Below, piece by piece: positions 34,947 to 43,160 of a DNA stretch of 64,000 nucleotides. The notes under the pieces were generated by a model that saw only the letters and a program-made list of their open reading frames with translations, was not told the DNA's origin and did no database searches. This stretch comes from Vibrio echinoideorum (lineage in GTDB: Bacteria; Pseudomonadota; Gammaproteobacteria; Enterobacterales; Vibrionaceae): NCBI RefSeq assembly GCF_024347455.1, contig NZ_AP025483.1, positions 2,356,001 to 2,420,000 on the forward strand, in the 5' to 3' direction. Each line of letters begins with the position of its first letter. Position 1 is the stretch's first letter. The position numbers and the translations under genes were made by a program.

Positions 34947-35252
34947 ATGAAACTACTACAAGTTGATTTTGAATTTAACGGCCCATTTGGTGAAGAAATG
35001 TCGAACGCACTCGTTGACCTAGCAAAGTCTATTAACAACGAACCTGGCATGATCTGGAAAATCTGGACAGAAAACCAAGCCGAAAAACTGGGCGGTGGTG
35101 TCTATCTTTTTGAAGACCAGCTGAGTGCTGAGACTTACCTAGCGATGCATGCCGCTCGCTTAAAAAATATGGGTGTAGCCGAAGTACGTGGTGTGATTTT
35201 TGATGTTAATCAGCCATTAACGACCATTAATAAAGGCCCAATCAACGACTAG
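34947..35252 (+). CDS. ydhR: YdhR-like putative monooxygenase
   Basis: This 101-residue protein of the YdhR (antibiotic biosynthesis monooxygenase-like, ferredoxin-fold dimer) family has KLLQVDFEFNGPFG at the start. It also has PGMIWKIWTENQAEKLGGGVYLFED, given here as the region at about 32-57, matching E. coli YdhR spacing. The catalytic role of YdhR proteins is unproven; they may act on aromatic or quinone-like compounds. A strong GGAG ribosome-binding site precedes the ATG. It is followed by a small membrane protein gene 85 bp later. Confidence 0.85.
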   Translation: MKLLQVDFEFNGPFGEEMSNALVDLAKSINNEPGMIWKIWTENQAEKLGGGVYLFEDQLSAETYLAMHAARLKNMGVAEVRGVIFDVNQPLTTINKGPIND

Positions 35253-35336
35253 TTAAGTCGTTCGTTCGCTGAATGAAAACAAAGCGATTGAAATGAAAAT
35301 AGAAACAGCAAAAGGCACGAGATAGAGAGATACAAC

Positions 35337-35711
35337 ATGAACAATAAAACGTTTTTAAGCCTACACGGCATCATTTACGCAGGGTTTGCCATCGCACTGT
35401 TTTTTCTACCAACGGTGATGTGGCCCATGTACGGCGTGGAAATTAATGATAAGTACGCTTACTTTCTATCTCAACACACCAGTATCTTTCTTGGTGGTAT
35501 CGCAGCCATAACTTGGTTGTTGCGAGATATTGAAGCGGGAATTAGCGCCAAAAAGCTCATCCAAGGACTGGTTATCACCAATATGTTGGGGGCTATCATC
35601 ACACTGTATGCGGCTGTCACTGGTATCTTTGTTGGCTTTGGTTGGAGTGACCCCGCCTTCTTTATCTCGCTTTCAATTCTCAGCGTTTTGCAAGTTAGTA
35701 GACAAGGCTAG
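35337..35711 (+). CDS. Small four-helix membrane protein of unknown function
   Basis: This 124-residue protein has four hydrophobic segments (about 7-27, 45-65, 75-98, 103-120). It resembles the many small DUF4345-like or unknown membrane proteins, but I cannot assign a family with confidence. It is probably co-transcribed with the YdhR-like gene under control of the divergent LysR. Confidence 0.75.
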   Translation: MNNKTFLSLHGIIYAGFAIALFFLPTVMWPMYGVEINDKYAYFLSQHTSIFLGGIAAITWLLRDIEAGISAKKLIQGLVITNMLGAIITLYAAVTGIFVGFGWSDPAFFISLSILSVLQVSRQG

Positions 35712-35731
35712 CTAATATAAAAAATCAGAAC

Positions 35732-35770
35732 AAAAAAAGGGACAGATGAGTTTATTCACTGTCCCTTTCT
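35732..35770. terminator. Bidirectional terminator
   Basis: AAAGGGACAG (35736-35745) / CTGTCCCTTT (35759-35768) with A-rich left and T-rich right flanks separates the convergent membrane-protein and lipocalin genes and can serve both. Confidence 0.88.
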
Positions 35771-35796
35771 TGTCATCGTCAAAAACGTTTCATTCG

Positions 35797-36321
35797 CTAT
35801 TGTTGATCGTTGTGCTCAACAAAAATTAGCTCATCGGTATTAAAGCCGCGCTCTTTCGACATCGCTTTGAACTTCTCCATCACTTCTGGAGCAACCTCTG
35901 GTGTTCGAGAAAGTAACCATAGGTAGTCAGTATCAGGGCCAGAAACAAACGCGTATTGATAGCCCTCTTTATCTAATTCAAACACCACATACGCACCATA
36001 GAATGGACCGAAAAATGACACTTTCAGGTAACCTTGGTCGCTGCCCTCTACAAAATAAGCTTTGCCTTCCGCTTCGTTCCATTCACCCTTCTCAGCTGAA
36101 TAACCACGGTTAATCACTTTTACACCGCCATCTTCACGGAGGCTGTAATCGGCACTGATGTTATTCAACCCACGTTCAAATGAATGATCCAAACGAGCCA
36201 CTTCGTACCAAGTTCCTAAGTATCTATCTAACTCAAACTCTTTGACTGGTTTTACTGTGTCTGGCACACCAACACATCCACCCAATAAGATTACGCTCAG
36301 TAATAATAAAAACCTTTTCAT
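35797..36321 (-). CDS. blc: Bacterial lipocalin (outer-membrane lipoprotein)
   Basis: This 174-residue lipocalin has lipobox LGGC (C16), the GTWYEVARLDHSFERG signature (about 31-46) and the C-terminal LLSRTPEV segment. It matches Blc of E. coli in length and motifs. Blc binds fatty acids or lysophospholipids at the outer membrane. It is a single gene with a convergent bidirectional terminator. Confidence 0.95.
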   Translation of the reverse strand: MKRFLLLLSVILLGGCVGVPDTVKPVKEFELDRYLGTWYEVARLDHSFERGLNNISADYSLREDGGVKVINRGYSAEKGEWNEAEGKAYFVEGSDQGYLKVSFFGPFYGAYVVFELDKEGYQYAFVSGPDTDYLWLLSRTPEVAPEVMEKFKAMSKERGFNTDELIFVEHNDQQ

Positions 36322-36519
36322 CCTAACCTCAACTCACGTTTTATGTCTTTCTAATACTCTATACGTTTCCACTAAGAAATAGATCTCTACTTATTCGTCG
36401 AATCAGTGACTTATCTAACATTTACGTTACAAAAAAGCCTCAATTAATTTATAAATATCAGAACGCATCACAGACTATTCATCTGTTCCCTATAATTGAA
36501 AATAAGATAATCAACGTGA

Positions 36520-38238
36520 ATGACTATGATTAAACATTTATTGAAAAAATCACTGCCGTTTTCTGTACTGGTAGGCGCCCTTTATTTAGGGACATCAATG
36601 GTTGGTTCGTTGGTTATGGCCGAAACGTCGAGCGATCAGATTTTTACAAACGCCATTATTTATAGTCATTACGAATCCGATAGTATCGCTATCAAGAACG
36701 GGAAAATAATCTTTATTGGTCAGAAACAAAGTGCGTTGGAATACGCGAATACCGATACCAATATCATCGACCTTCAACAACGCTTTGTCTTACCCGGTTT
36801 CATTGATAATCACAACCATGTTTTTGAAGCCGCCTCAGAGCTAGGTGGTAATTGCGAACTCGATTCTGAAGCCACACTCGAAGAACAAATTCCTTACTTA
36901 GAAGCGTGTAAAATCAATGCCGAGACCGATGGTCGAGGCTGGTTAATGGGTTATGGTTTTTCTCTGGAATCGACACTCGACAGCGATTCGGAATACACGC
37001 CACTTGAGATCATCGACAGTGTTTTTCCAGACCGCCCAGTGGTGATCATGGAACAAACCTCCCACTCGATGTGGGTCAACTCGAAAGCACTGAAAATCGC
37101 ACGAATCAGCCAGCAATCGCCAGATCCCCAAGGCGGCGCGTATTTAAAAGACTCAAGCACTGGAAAACTTAACGGCATCTTACTAGATAACGCTGGTGAC
37201 CAAATCATGGAGATGGGGTGGAACAGTCAAAGCGAGCTCTTTGAACAGAGCTACCAAGGCTTAATGTTCGGGCTTGAAGAAGCCGCAGCGCACGGCATTA
37301 CCACCATAGGTGACGGCCGAATGTATTGGAAACGAGGCTGGTATGACGTTTGGCTAGAAGCCGAGCAAAACCAAGATTTGACTGCTCGCGTGTCATTGCG
37401 CCCTTGGGTTTACCCATCAATGGCGATTCCCTCTCAATTAGAAGTCTTTGAGAAGATGTATTCCGATGACAAAAGCCGCTTGCTGCTTGTCGATCAGGTA
37501 AAAATGTACAGCGATGGCATCTTCATTAACGGTACAGCAAAAACACTCGCGCCCTATTTAGATACCTATCTGCCACAGTCTCCCAATGGCCTAAACTATA
37601 TTCCACCAGCACAGATGAAAGAGTGGCTCACCGCGCTCGATAAAATCGGCTTTAGCGCTCACATTCATGCTATTGGTGATGGCGCCGTTCGTGAATCCCT
37701 TGATGCAATCGAAAGTATCCGAAAACAAGGCTCGAAAAAACCCTACACCCTAACCCATGTCGAATTAATCAATGATGAAGATGTTCCCCGCTTCAAACAA
37801 CTCAATGTCTCGGCGGATTTCCAAGTCGGTTCCGATTACGTAGCCAAACACCAACACCAGTGGGCCGAAGCTTTCCTTGGTGCTCGCCGTGCTAAAGCCA
37901 TGATGAACCTCGATGCGATACTCAAAACGGACGCCAATATCACCTTGAGCAGTGACTGGAACGTACACGACATCAACCCATTGGTCGGCATCGCGAACAG
38001 CTTAATCATGGGCAAAACAGGCCTAACCGATATCTACACTGCAATAGATGCTTACACGCTCAATGTAGCTAAGAGCCTTGGCATTGAGGACATTACCGGT
38101 TCTATTGAGGTCGGAAAGTCAGCGGATTTTGCCATTCTCGAACGAGACATAACGACTTTATCAGCAAGACAAATCGCTAAAACTCAAATTCTGATGACAG
38201 TATTGCGGGGGGAGATTGTATACGAAGATACGCAATAA
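36520..38238 (+). CDS. Exported YtcJ-type amidohydrolase
   Basis: This 572-residue metal-dependent hydrolase of the amidohydrolase_3 (YtcJ/NfdA-like) family begins with a signal peptide (to about VMAET, residue 35), which is unusual for the family. Metal-site motifs are visible: PGFIDNHNHVFEA near 90-102, DQVKMYSDG (carboxylated lysine region), IHAIGDGAVRE and the final SSDWNVHDINP. It would hydrolyse amide or N-formyl bonds of an unknown substrate in the periplasm. It stands alone. The ribosome-binding site is weak, and ATG-ACT-ATG gives two adjacent start choices. Confidence 0.85.
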   Translation: MTMIKHLLKKSLPFSVLVGALYLGTSMVGSLVMAETSSDQIFTNAIIYSHYESDSIAIKNGKIIFIGQKQSALEYANTDTNIIDLQQRFVLPGFIDNHNHVFEAASELGGNCELDSEATLEEQIPYLEACKINAETDGRGWLMGYGFSLESTLDSDSEYTPLEIIDSVFPDRPVVIMEQTSHSMWVNSKALKIARISQQSPDPQGGAYLKDSSTGKLNGILLDNAGDQIMEMGWNSQSELFEQSYQGLMFGLEEAAAHGITTIGDGRMYWKRGWYDVWLEAEQNQDLTARVSLRPWVYPSMAIPSQLEVFEKMYSDDKSRLLLVDQVKMYSDGIFINGTAKTLAPYLDTYLPQSPNGLNYIPPAQMKEWLTALDKIGFSAHIHAIGDGAVRESLDAIESIRKQGSKKPYTLTHVELINDEDVPRFKQLNVSADFQVGSDYVAKHQHQWAEAFLGARRAKAMMNLDAILKTDANITLSSDWNVHDINPLVGIANSLIMGKTGLTDIYTAIDAYTLNVAKSLGIEDITGSIEVGKSADFAILERDITTLSARQIAKTQILMTVLRGEIVYEDTQ

Positions 38239-38262
38239 CCTGTTGGTAGCCGATAGTGCAAA

Positions 38263-38898
38263 TCAGATTGATTCAACTGTATCTGTATTTTCGTTGTTTT
38301 TTACAAAATAGGCCGTGGCTAGAATCAAGATAGAAAACAGAATACACAGATAAATAGGATATAGCGGGTGCAAAGTTGAAGTAAACGCAAGCAACGATGC
38401 CACCCCATAACCAAGTGTGTGTGACATCGAAATGTATCCTGCAGCTGCGCCAGGTGAATCAGATTGCTTTTCAGTGGCTAATAAAGTGTAGGCGGGAACA
38501 AGTAATGCCGCACCAATAGCTGCAAATACCATCGCGCCGCCAAACACCCAAATGTTAGGTATCAAAAACATCAGAAAACCAGCGACTAAGCCAAACGCCC
38601 CCCAACGATACATTACTGCAGGCGTTAGCTTACCCTTCTTAATAACCAAAATCTGAGCCATAAAAGTACACGCGGCACTAATGGTTAACAAGATCCCAAT
38701 CGCATCACTTAGTTGTTCTGTTGACCAATGAGTAACGGAATAGATTAACGGTGAAAAGCTGTATTGTAACAACGCCACCGCCGCACACAGCAATAAACCA
38801 CTAGACAGAAAAGGCCACAATATCTTTTTAGGTAACCAAGACAATGCGCCTTTTTCACTCAATCTTTTACTGTCCAGCTTTGGGGCTGGTAATAACAT
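38263..38898 (-). pseudogene. C-terminal half of an MFS transporter (truncated)
   Basis: The 211-residue frame corresponds to the central loop plus helices 7-12 of a 12-helix MFS transporter (KGKLTPAVMYRWG loop, PGAAAGYISMSHTLGYG). The N-terminal half is absent, and the upstream 130 bp are a non-coding repeat-bearing gap. No convincing ribosome-binding site precedes the ATG. A deletion that removed the promoter-proximal half is the simplest explanation; a stand-alone six-helix protein is less likely. Confidence 0.65.
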
Positions 38899-39030
38899 TG
38901 ATGTGCACCATCAATACTGGACAGTGAGCTTAGTGACTTTCCATACTTATGCTAATTCGTGATTTGCTAATACTTGGTTCTCCGATACTCATTTCTGTCC
39001 AAATCCCATTTAGACACCCAAACAAAAAAG

Positions 39031-39052
39031 GGATTGGTATCTCTACCAATCC
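39031..39052 (-). repeat. Dispersed hairpin repeat, copy 1 (terminator of the pyrophosphatase gene)
   Basis: Stem GGATTGGTA / TACCAATCC with loop TCTC (plus strand). Flanking A and T runs make it an intrinsic terminator 38 bp after the minus-strand pyrophosphatase gene. CTGTCCAA lies about 35 bp to its left, as in copies 4, 5 and (shortened) 6. Confidence 0.9.
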
Positions 39053-39090
39053 CTTTCAGAATTTATTTATAAAATAACGGCTCTTACTCT

Positions 39091-40104
39091 CTACAAGCTT
39101 TCAATTGCCTTTTGAACCGCTGGGCCAATCTGACGCTTGCGAGAAGTGACACCTTCTAGGGTCAGCATATCGCTTGTTGGTTCAGCGTTGAAAGCCGATT
39201 TAATGACTTGATAGTCGCTTTCATCCACCCACAGTAGATTCGCTTCTTTGTTCTTCGTGTCTGTGATTGAGAAGAACAGATGATCTAAGCCGTTCTCTTC
39301 TTTATAAGACTTCATCGCTGCCAAAAGCTCATCTTTACGGTCAATCAGTTGTTGAGCGGTTAGTGTTTCAGCAACGCCGATGCTCACTTGTTTGCCACCG
39401 TACTTAAAGTTCTTGTAGTCCAGTGTCAGGATGGTTTCAGATGAAAGGTGGCTAAGGTCTGATTTAGCAATCAACATCTGTTGACCGAAGTCTTCGATGT
39501 CTGAAATGCCTGCAACCTTTGCCAGTTTCTCTGCGTATTCACGATCGTGTTCAGTGGTGGTTGATGATTGGAACACCACGGTATCAGAAAGAATCGCGCC
39601 TAAGCCGACACAAGCAAGGTGCTTAGGTAAAGTCACATCAAGCTTTTCAGCGTTGTCAGCCAGAATAGTTGCAGCCGACCCCCAGCCTCGAATATCCATC
39701 TCAACAATTTGTGGCGTATTAATCGGTGAGCCACCAATCGCATGGTGATCGACCACAGCAACAATAGATGCTTGGTCGATGGTTGGCGCTAGTTGAGTCA
39801 CTTGGTTGAAGTCCACCAGCCCTACTCTATATGGAGAGTAATCTGTCTCTACTCGTGGCGATTCTGCATTACAGTAGTTCAAGATAAACGTCGATTCAGG
39901 GTTGATAGGCTCAGGCACTGTCGCCGTACCACCATAAATATGAGCCGCGAGCATCGCAGACATTACCGTGTCGCTGTCTGGGCTAAGGTGCCCCGTCCAT
40001 ACGAGATCTTCACTGTTTTCGTTGGCAGATTGCTGCAAGCTGAAAGCAAAACTTGCTGAACTGAAAGACATAATTACGGCAGCAACGACAGGTGTTAGCT
40101 TCAC
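39091..40104 (-). CDS. Exported manganese-dependent (family II) inorganic pyrophosphatase
   Basis: This 337-residue DHH-superfamily pyrophosphatase has an N-terminal signal peptide (VKLTPVVAAVIMSFSSASFA region) rather than the usual cytoplasmic start. Metal ligands are conserved: GHLSPDSD (His, Asp, Asp), the Asp of LVDFNQ, VVDHHAIGG and SDT. The C-terminal DHHA2 signature SRKRQIGP is intact. The canonical LVDHNE reads LVDFNQ. I place the start at GTG 40104, because AAGGAA lies 6 bases upstream and the signal peptide begins there. The longer frame to 40170 adds a second hydrophobic run. A periplasmic location is inferred. Confidence 0.87.
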   Translation of the reverse strand: MKLTPVVAAVIMSFSSASFAFSLQQSANENSEDLVWTGHLSPDSDTVMSAMLAAHIYGGTATVPEPINPESTFILNYCNAESPRVETDYSPYRVGLVDFNQVTQLAPTIDQASIVAVVDHHAIGGSPINTPQIVEMDIRGWGSAATILADNAEKLDVTLPKHLACVGLGAILSDTVVFQSSTTTEHDREYAEKLAKVAGISDIEDFGQQMLIAKSDLSHLSSETILTLDYKNFKYGGKQVSIGVAETLTAQQLIDRKDELLAAMKSYKEENGLDHLFFSITDTKNKEANLLWVDESDYQVIKSAFNAEPTSDMLTLEGVTSRKRQIGPAVQKAIESL

Positions 40105-40251
40105 GGGTATTTCCTTTTCTGGATTCGTTTTAGAACCCAATAAGCTAGCTATTAAAAATTTCAAAACCATGTCAGCGATGTTTCAGATTTACTTCAGTAA
40201 GTAACGAAATGTAATTTGGATCTCGTTAGGTTTGCCCAAAAAAACAAAAAA

Positions 40252-40273
40252 GGATCGGTATCTCTACCAATCC
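40252..40273 (-). repeat. Dispersed hairpin repeat, copy 2 (terminator of the RlpA-like gene)
   Basis: Same element with one change in the plus-strand left arm (GGATCGGTA). On the minus-strand RNA this becomes a G-U pair, so the stem is kept. It lies 36 bp past the RlpA-like stop codon. Confidence 0.88.
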
Positions 40274-40309
40274 TTTGAGTTTCACAAACCAATACAGGTT
40301 TAGAGACAA

Positions 40310-40735
40310 TTAGTGTTTGTACCTAAAGGTATTGCTGTCATCAACAATCTCGATTTTGACAGGTACGGTGCCTTGCTTAACATTGCCGATTCTTGCAAAC
40401 GCCTTGTGCGAAAGATCGATAACGCGGCCTTTTACATAAGGGCCTCGATCGTTAATTTTCACATCGACAGACTTATTATTGTTTGTATTGGTCACTCTCA
40501 CGATAGTGCCGAATGGCAAGGTTTTATGAGCCGCAGTATTCGCATTCATATTATACGTCTCACCACTTGCTGTTAGCCTTCCATGGAATTTATCGCCATA
40601 CCAAGAAGCTTTACCAACAAGAGCATGTGACTTGGCGTAATCCTTTGTTTTTGACCCGCCGACAGCCGACGTTGAGGTGCATCCGGCTAATATCATAAGA
40701 ATAAGAGCGGTAAAGATAATATGTAATTTTTTCAT
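40310..40735 (-). CDS. RlpA-like double-psi beta-barrel lipoprotein
   Basis: This 141-residue lipoprotein has lipobox LAGC (C19) and an RlpA-type double-psi barrel ([47 protein letters not shown]). Known RlpA proteins are lytic transglycosylases acting on denuded septal glycan. This one lacks the C-terminal SPOR domain of the classic septal RlpA, so targeting may differ. The start at 40735 (MKKLHIIF) gives a normal signal peptide; the 9-residue longer frame does not improve it. Confidence 0.88.
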   Translation of the reverse strand: MKKLHIIFTALILMILAGCTSTSAVGGSKTKDYAKSHALVGKASWYGDKFHGRLTASGETYNMNANTAAHKTLPFGTIVRVTNTNNNKSVDVKINDRGPYVKGRVIDLSHKAFARIGNVKQGTVPVKIEIVDDSNTFRYKH

Positions 40736-41057
40736 GTAATTTGGTTGCGCTAATCTCTGCATGTTTCTCTGTTTTCGTTATTGTTGGTTCAGCCGTATGT
40801 TTCTGAGTATAGTCGCTACTCAGTCAAGGCTGCCATTCGGTATGATTTACCAATGTTTTCATGAACGATGATTTCTTCCGTCATATTCCTGAAAGGTTTT
40901 ATCGTCAAAACGTCAGCTTTAACAACGCCTTAAATTTTGTTACTTATTGACCACACAGTGCAGATAACCCCAACTCAAACAGCAATCGAAGACAAGATCA
41001 TTTGTGTCCCACTTCGAATGAAGTGCCGTCCTCCTCTCCCCCAAAAAATGCAAAAAA

Positions 41058-41079
41058 GGATTGGTATCTCTACCAATCC
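41058..41079 (-). repeat. Dispersed hairpin repeat, copy 3 (terminator of the SDR gene)
   Basis: Identical stem and loop to copy 1, with A6 to the left and T5 to the right, about 95 bp past the minus-strand SDR gene. Confidence 0.88.
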
Positions 41080-41173
41080 TTTTTAGAAGCTGTTTCAGCT
41101 TTCTAATTTGTTGCAGATAGCACAACGCCATCCAAACCTATTACTATTAATCTACTAATCTATTAATCTACTG

Positions 41174-41884
41174 TTAATGCATCTTGTTGTTGACGGTTAT
41201 TAGCGAGCCACTTAGATAGGTTTTACTCGGTTGAGTCAGCTCAATCATTAACTCTGCCAAATCGGCTGGATCTACCCATGTAGAGTGGTCAGCCTCAGGA
41301 AGTGCTTGTCGATTCACTTCAGTATCAACAATGGTCGGCAATACCGCATTCACTTGAACATTGGATGAAGATCCCTCTGCCGCTAGGCTCTCTACCAACG
41401 CGTTTAATGCCATTTTAGACGCCATGTAAGGGCCAAATCCTGCGGGTATATTCCGCGCGGTATCACGGGCAGAAACAAACATCAGTGAACCACCTCCCTG
41501 CGACTCCATTAATTTGAATATTTCTCTTCCGAAGACAAACGCCGTCATAAAGTTCGCATTCCACAAGTCAGACATTTTACTCACTTCCACGTCAGTCCAA
41601 TAGCTCCAGGTATAGATGCCAGAACAATGAAAGTGAGCATCTATATGGCCTAAGATTTCAGATGCCTTGGCAGCAAGTTCTTGGCTTTGCTTTTCATCAG
41701 TAAGATCTCCCAGTAACACGGTTAGATGACCCGAGTATTTTTCTTCTAGGATTTTTGCTCTTGCTTCATCGCCGATGCGCCCACAGGCCACGACTCGGGT
41801 TCCGCTCGTAATGAGCTTTTCAATCAGGTGTTGGGCTGTTACCGAAAAGCAGGCTGCAATAGTGGCTGTTCTAATTGTATTCAT
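41174..41884 (-). CDS. Short-chain dehydrogenase/reductase with a degenerate cofactor motif
   Basis: This 236-residue Rossmann-fold protein retains the SDR catalytic triad (Ser in FVSARDT, YMASK with Tyr and Lys) and the NVQVNAVLPT segment. The N-terminal glycine-rich TGxxxGxG loop, however, is replaced by IAACFSVTAQH (about 9-19). That makes normal NAD(P) binding doubtful. It is divergent from a LysR gene at 42098, the standard layout for a regulated oxidoreductase. A dispersed hairpin serves as its terminator. Confidence 0.87.
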   Translation of the reverse strand: MNTIRTATIAACFSVTAQHLIEKLITSGTRVVACGRIGDEARAKILEEKYSGHLTVLLGDLTDEKQSQELAAKASEILGHIDAHFHCSGIYTWSYWTDVEVSKMSDLWNANFMTAFVFGREIFKLMESQGGGSLMFVSARDTARNIPAGFGPYMASKMALNALVESLAAEGSSSNVQVNAVLPTIVDTEVNRQALPEADHSTWVDPADLAELMIELTQPSKTYLSGSLITVNNKMH

Positions 41885-42097
41885 GGTTATTGCTCGTTGT
41901 TAGTGATGATGTGGGGAATCATAGAGACAACAACCAGAGGTTTGAATCTGCCGAAAGGCAATTCAGTTTTGCTTTAAAAGCAATTAATCTATAATTAAAG
42001 AACAGCAAAGACATCAATATCACTTTCACTTCGGGCATGAACTGGACTCATCAGAAAGCTCCGCTTTGGAAGAATCGAAACCATCGTTTAATGAGTA

Positions 42098-43000
42098 ATG
42101 CACATGAGCCTTTTCAATCGTCTTGCCTATTTCAACTGCGTGGTTGAACAGGGCAGTATCTCCAAAGCCAGTCGGATATTTGATATTCAGCCTTCTTCTA
42201 TTTCAAGGCAGCTCTCTGCACTGGAAGAAGAACTCAATGTACGGCTGTTAGAGCGTTCGACGCGCAACGTGGGAGTCACTGAAGCAGGTCAATTGTTCTA
42301 TCAATATTCCAAGCGCATTACAGGCGAATTTGATCAAGCGAAACGAGCCGTCAGCGCATTGCACCACTCGCCAAGAGGAAGCCTCAAGATAAGCACGACC
42401 GTCGCGTTTGGGGAGAGCAAAATCTTGCCCCTTCTTCCTATCTTTCGGGCTGCTTTTCCTGAGGTAAACGTTGAAATTGAAATAACAGAAAGAGTGGTCG
42501 ATTTAATCGAGGAAAATGTGGATATCGCTATCCGCAGTGGCCGATTGCCTGATTCTAATTTGATCGCTAAGAAGCTCGTCCAAAACAACTTTGCGCTTTG
42601 CGCCAGCCCTGACTATTTAAGACGAAACAAGGTTCCTCAACACGTTGAAGATTTGGCAAAACACGACTGCTTGGTTTATGGCTATAAGGGTTGGCACGAT
42701 TGGTTTGTATTGGATAGTAAACCGCAAAAAATTGGTATCTCTTATTACATGGAAGTCGATTCTGTGAACGGGCAAAAGCAATTGATACTGAACGATGGTG
42801 GTATTGCTCTGCTCCCACAATGGGCGATTGAACAAGAACTTAATACAGGGAAATTGGTGCAATTACTTCCCGAGTTTACTTTTAGCCCGTGTAACTATGA
42901 AACCAGCACATACGCGATTTATCAAAATCGCCAGCTAGTGCCAAGCAAGGTTCGAGTATTTTTGGATTTTCTTGCGGAGCATTTCGGACAAGCTGTTTAG
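42098..43000 (+). CDS. LysR-family regulator divergent from the SDR gene
   Basis: This 300-residue LysR protein of the CrgA/DsdC-like group has a helix-turn-helix at about 8-65 (FNCVVEQGSISKASRIFDIQ then PSSISRQLSALEEELN) and a PBP2 effector domain. It is transcribed away from the SDR gene with a 213-bp shared promoter region and probably controls it. A weak hairpin terminator follows at 43090. Confidence 0.9.
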   Translation: MHMSLFNRLAYFNCVVEQGSISKASRIFDIQPSSISRQLSALEEELNVRLLERSTRNVGVTEAGQLFYQYSKRITGEFDQAKRAVSALHHSPRGSLKISTTVAFGESKILPLLPIFRAAFPEVNVEIEITERVVDLIEENVDIAIRSGRLPDSNLIAKKLVQNNFALCASPDYLRRNKVPQHVEDLAKHDCLVYGYKGWHDWFVLDSKPQKIGISYYMEVDSVNGQKQLILNDGGIALLPQWAIEQELNTGKLVQLLPEFTFSPCNYETSTYAIYQNRQLVPSKVRVFLDFLAEHFGQAV

Positions 43001-43089
43001 CTCGTGTATTTCGGCCATCAATTCAAGTGGTAAGTAGCTCTAATGTGAACACACAAGATACTGCTATTTAAAGACTAAACTACGAATTT

Positions 43090-43126
43090 AACGACTTAAC
43101 CACGCTCCAAGCGTCGCTAAGTCGTT
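43090..43126 (+). terminator. Weak terminator between convergent genes
   Basis: AACGACTTA (43090-43098) / TAAGTCGTT (43118-43126) with an AT-rich flank separates the LysR gene from the convergent nucleotidase. Confidence 0.6.
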
Positions 43127-43160
43127 ATTAGTTATTAGTGTGAATGGTATCGATTGGACG

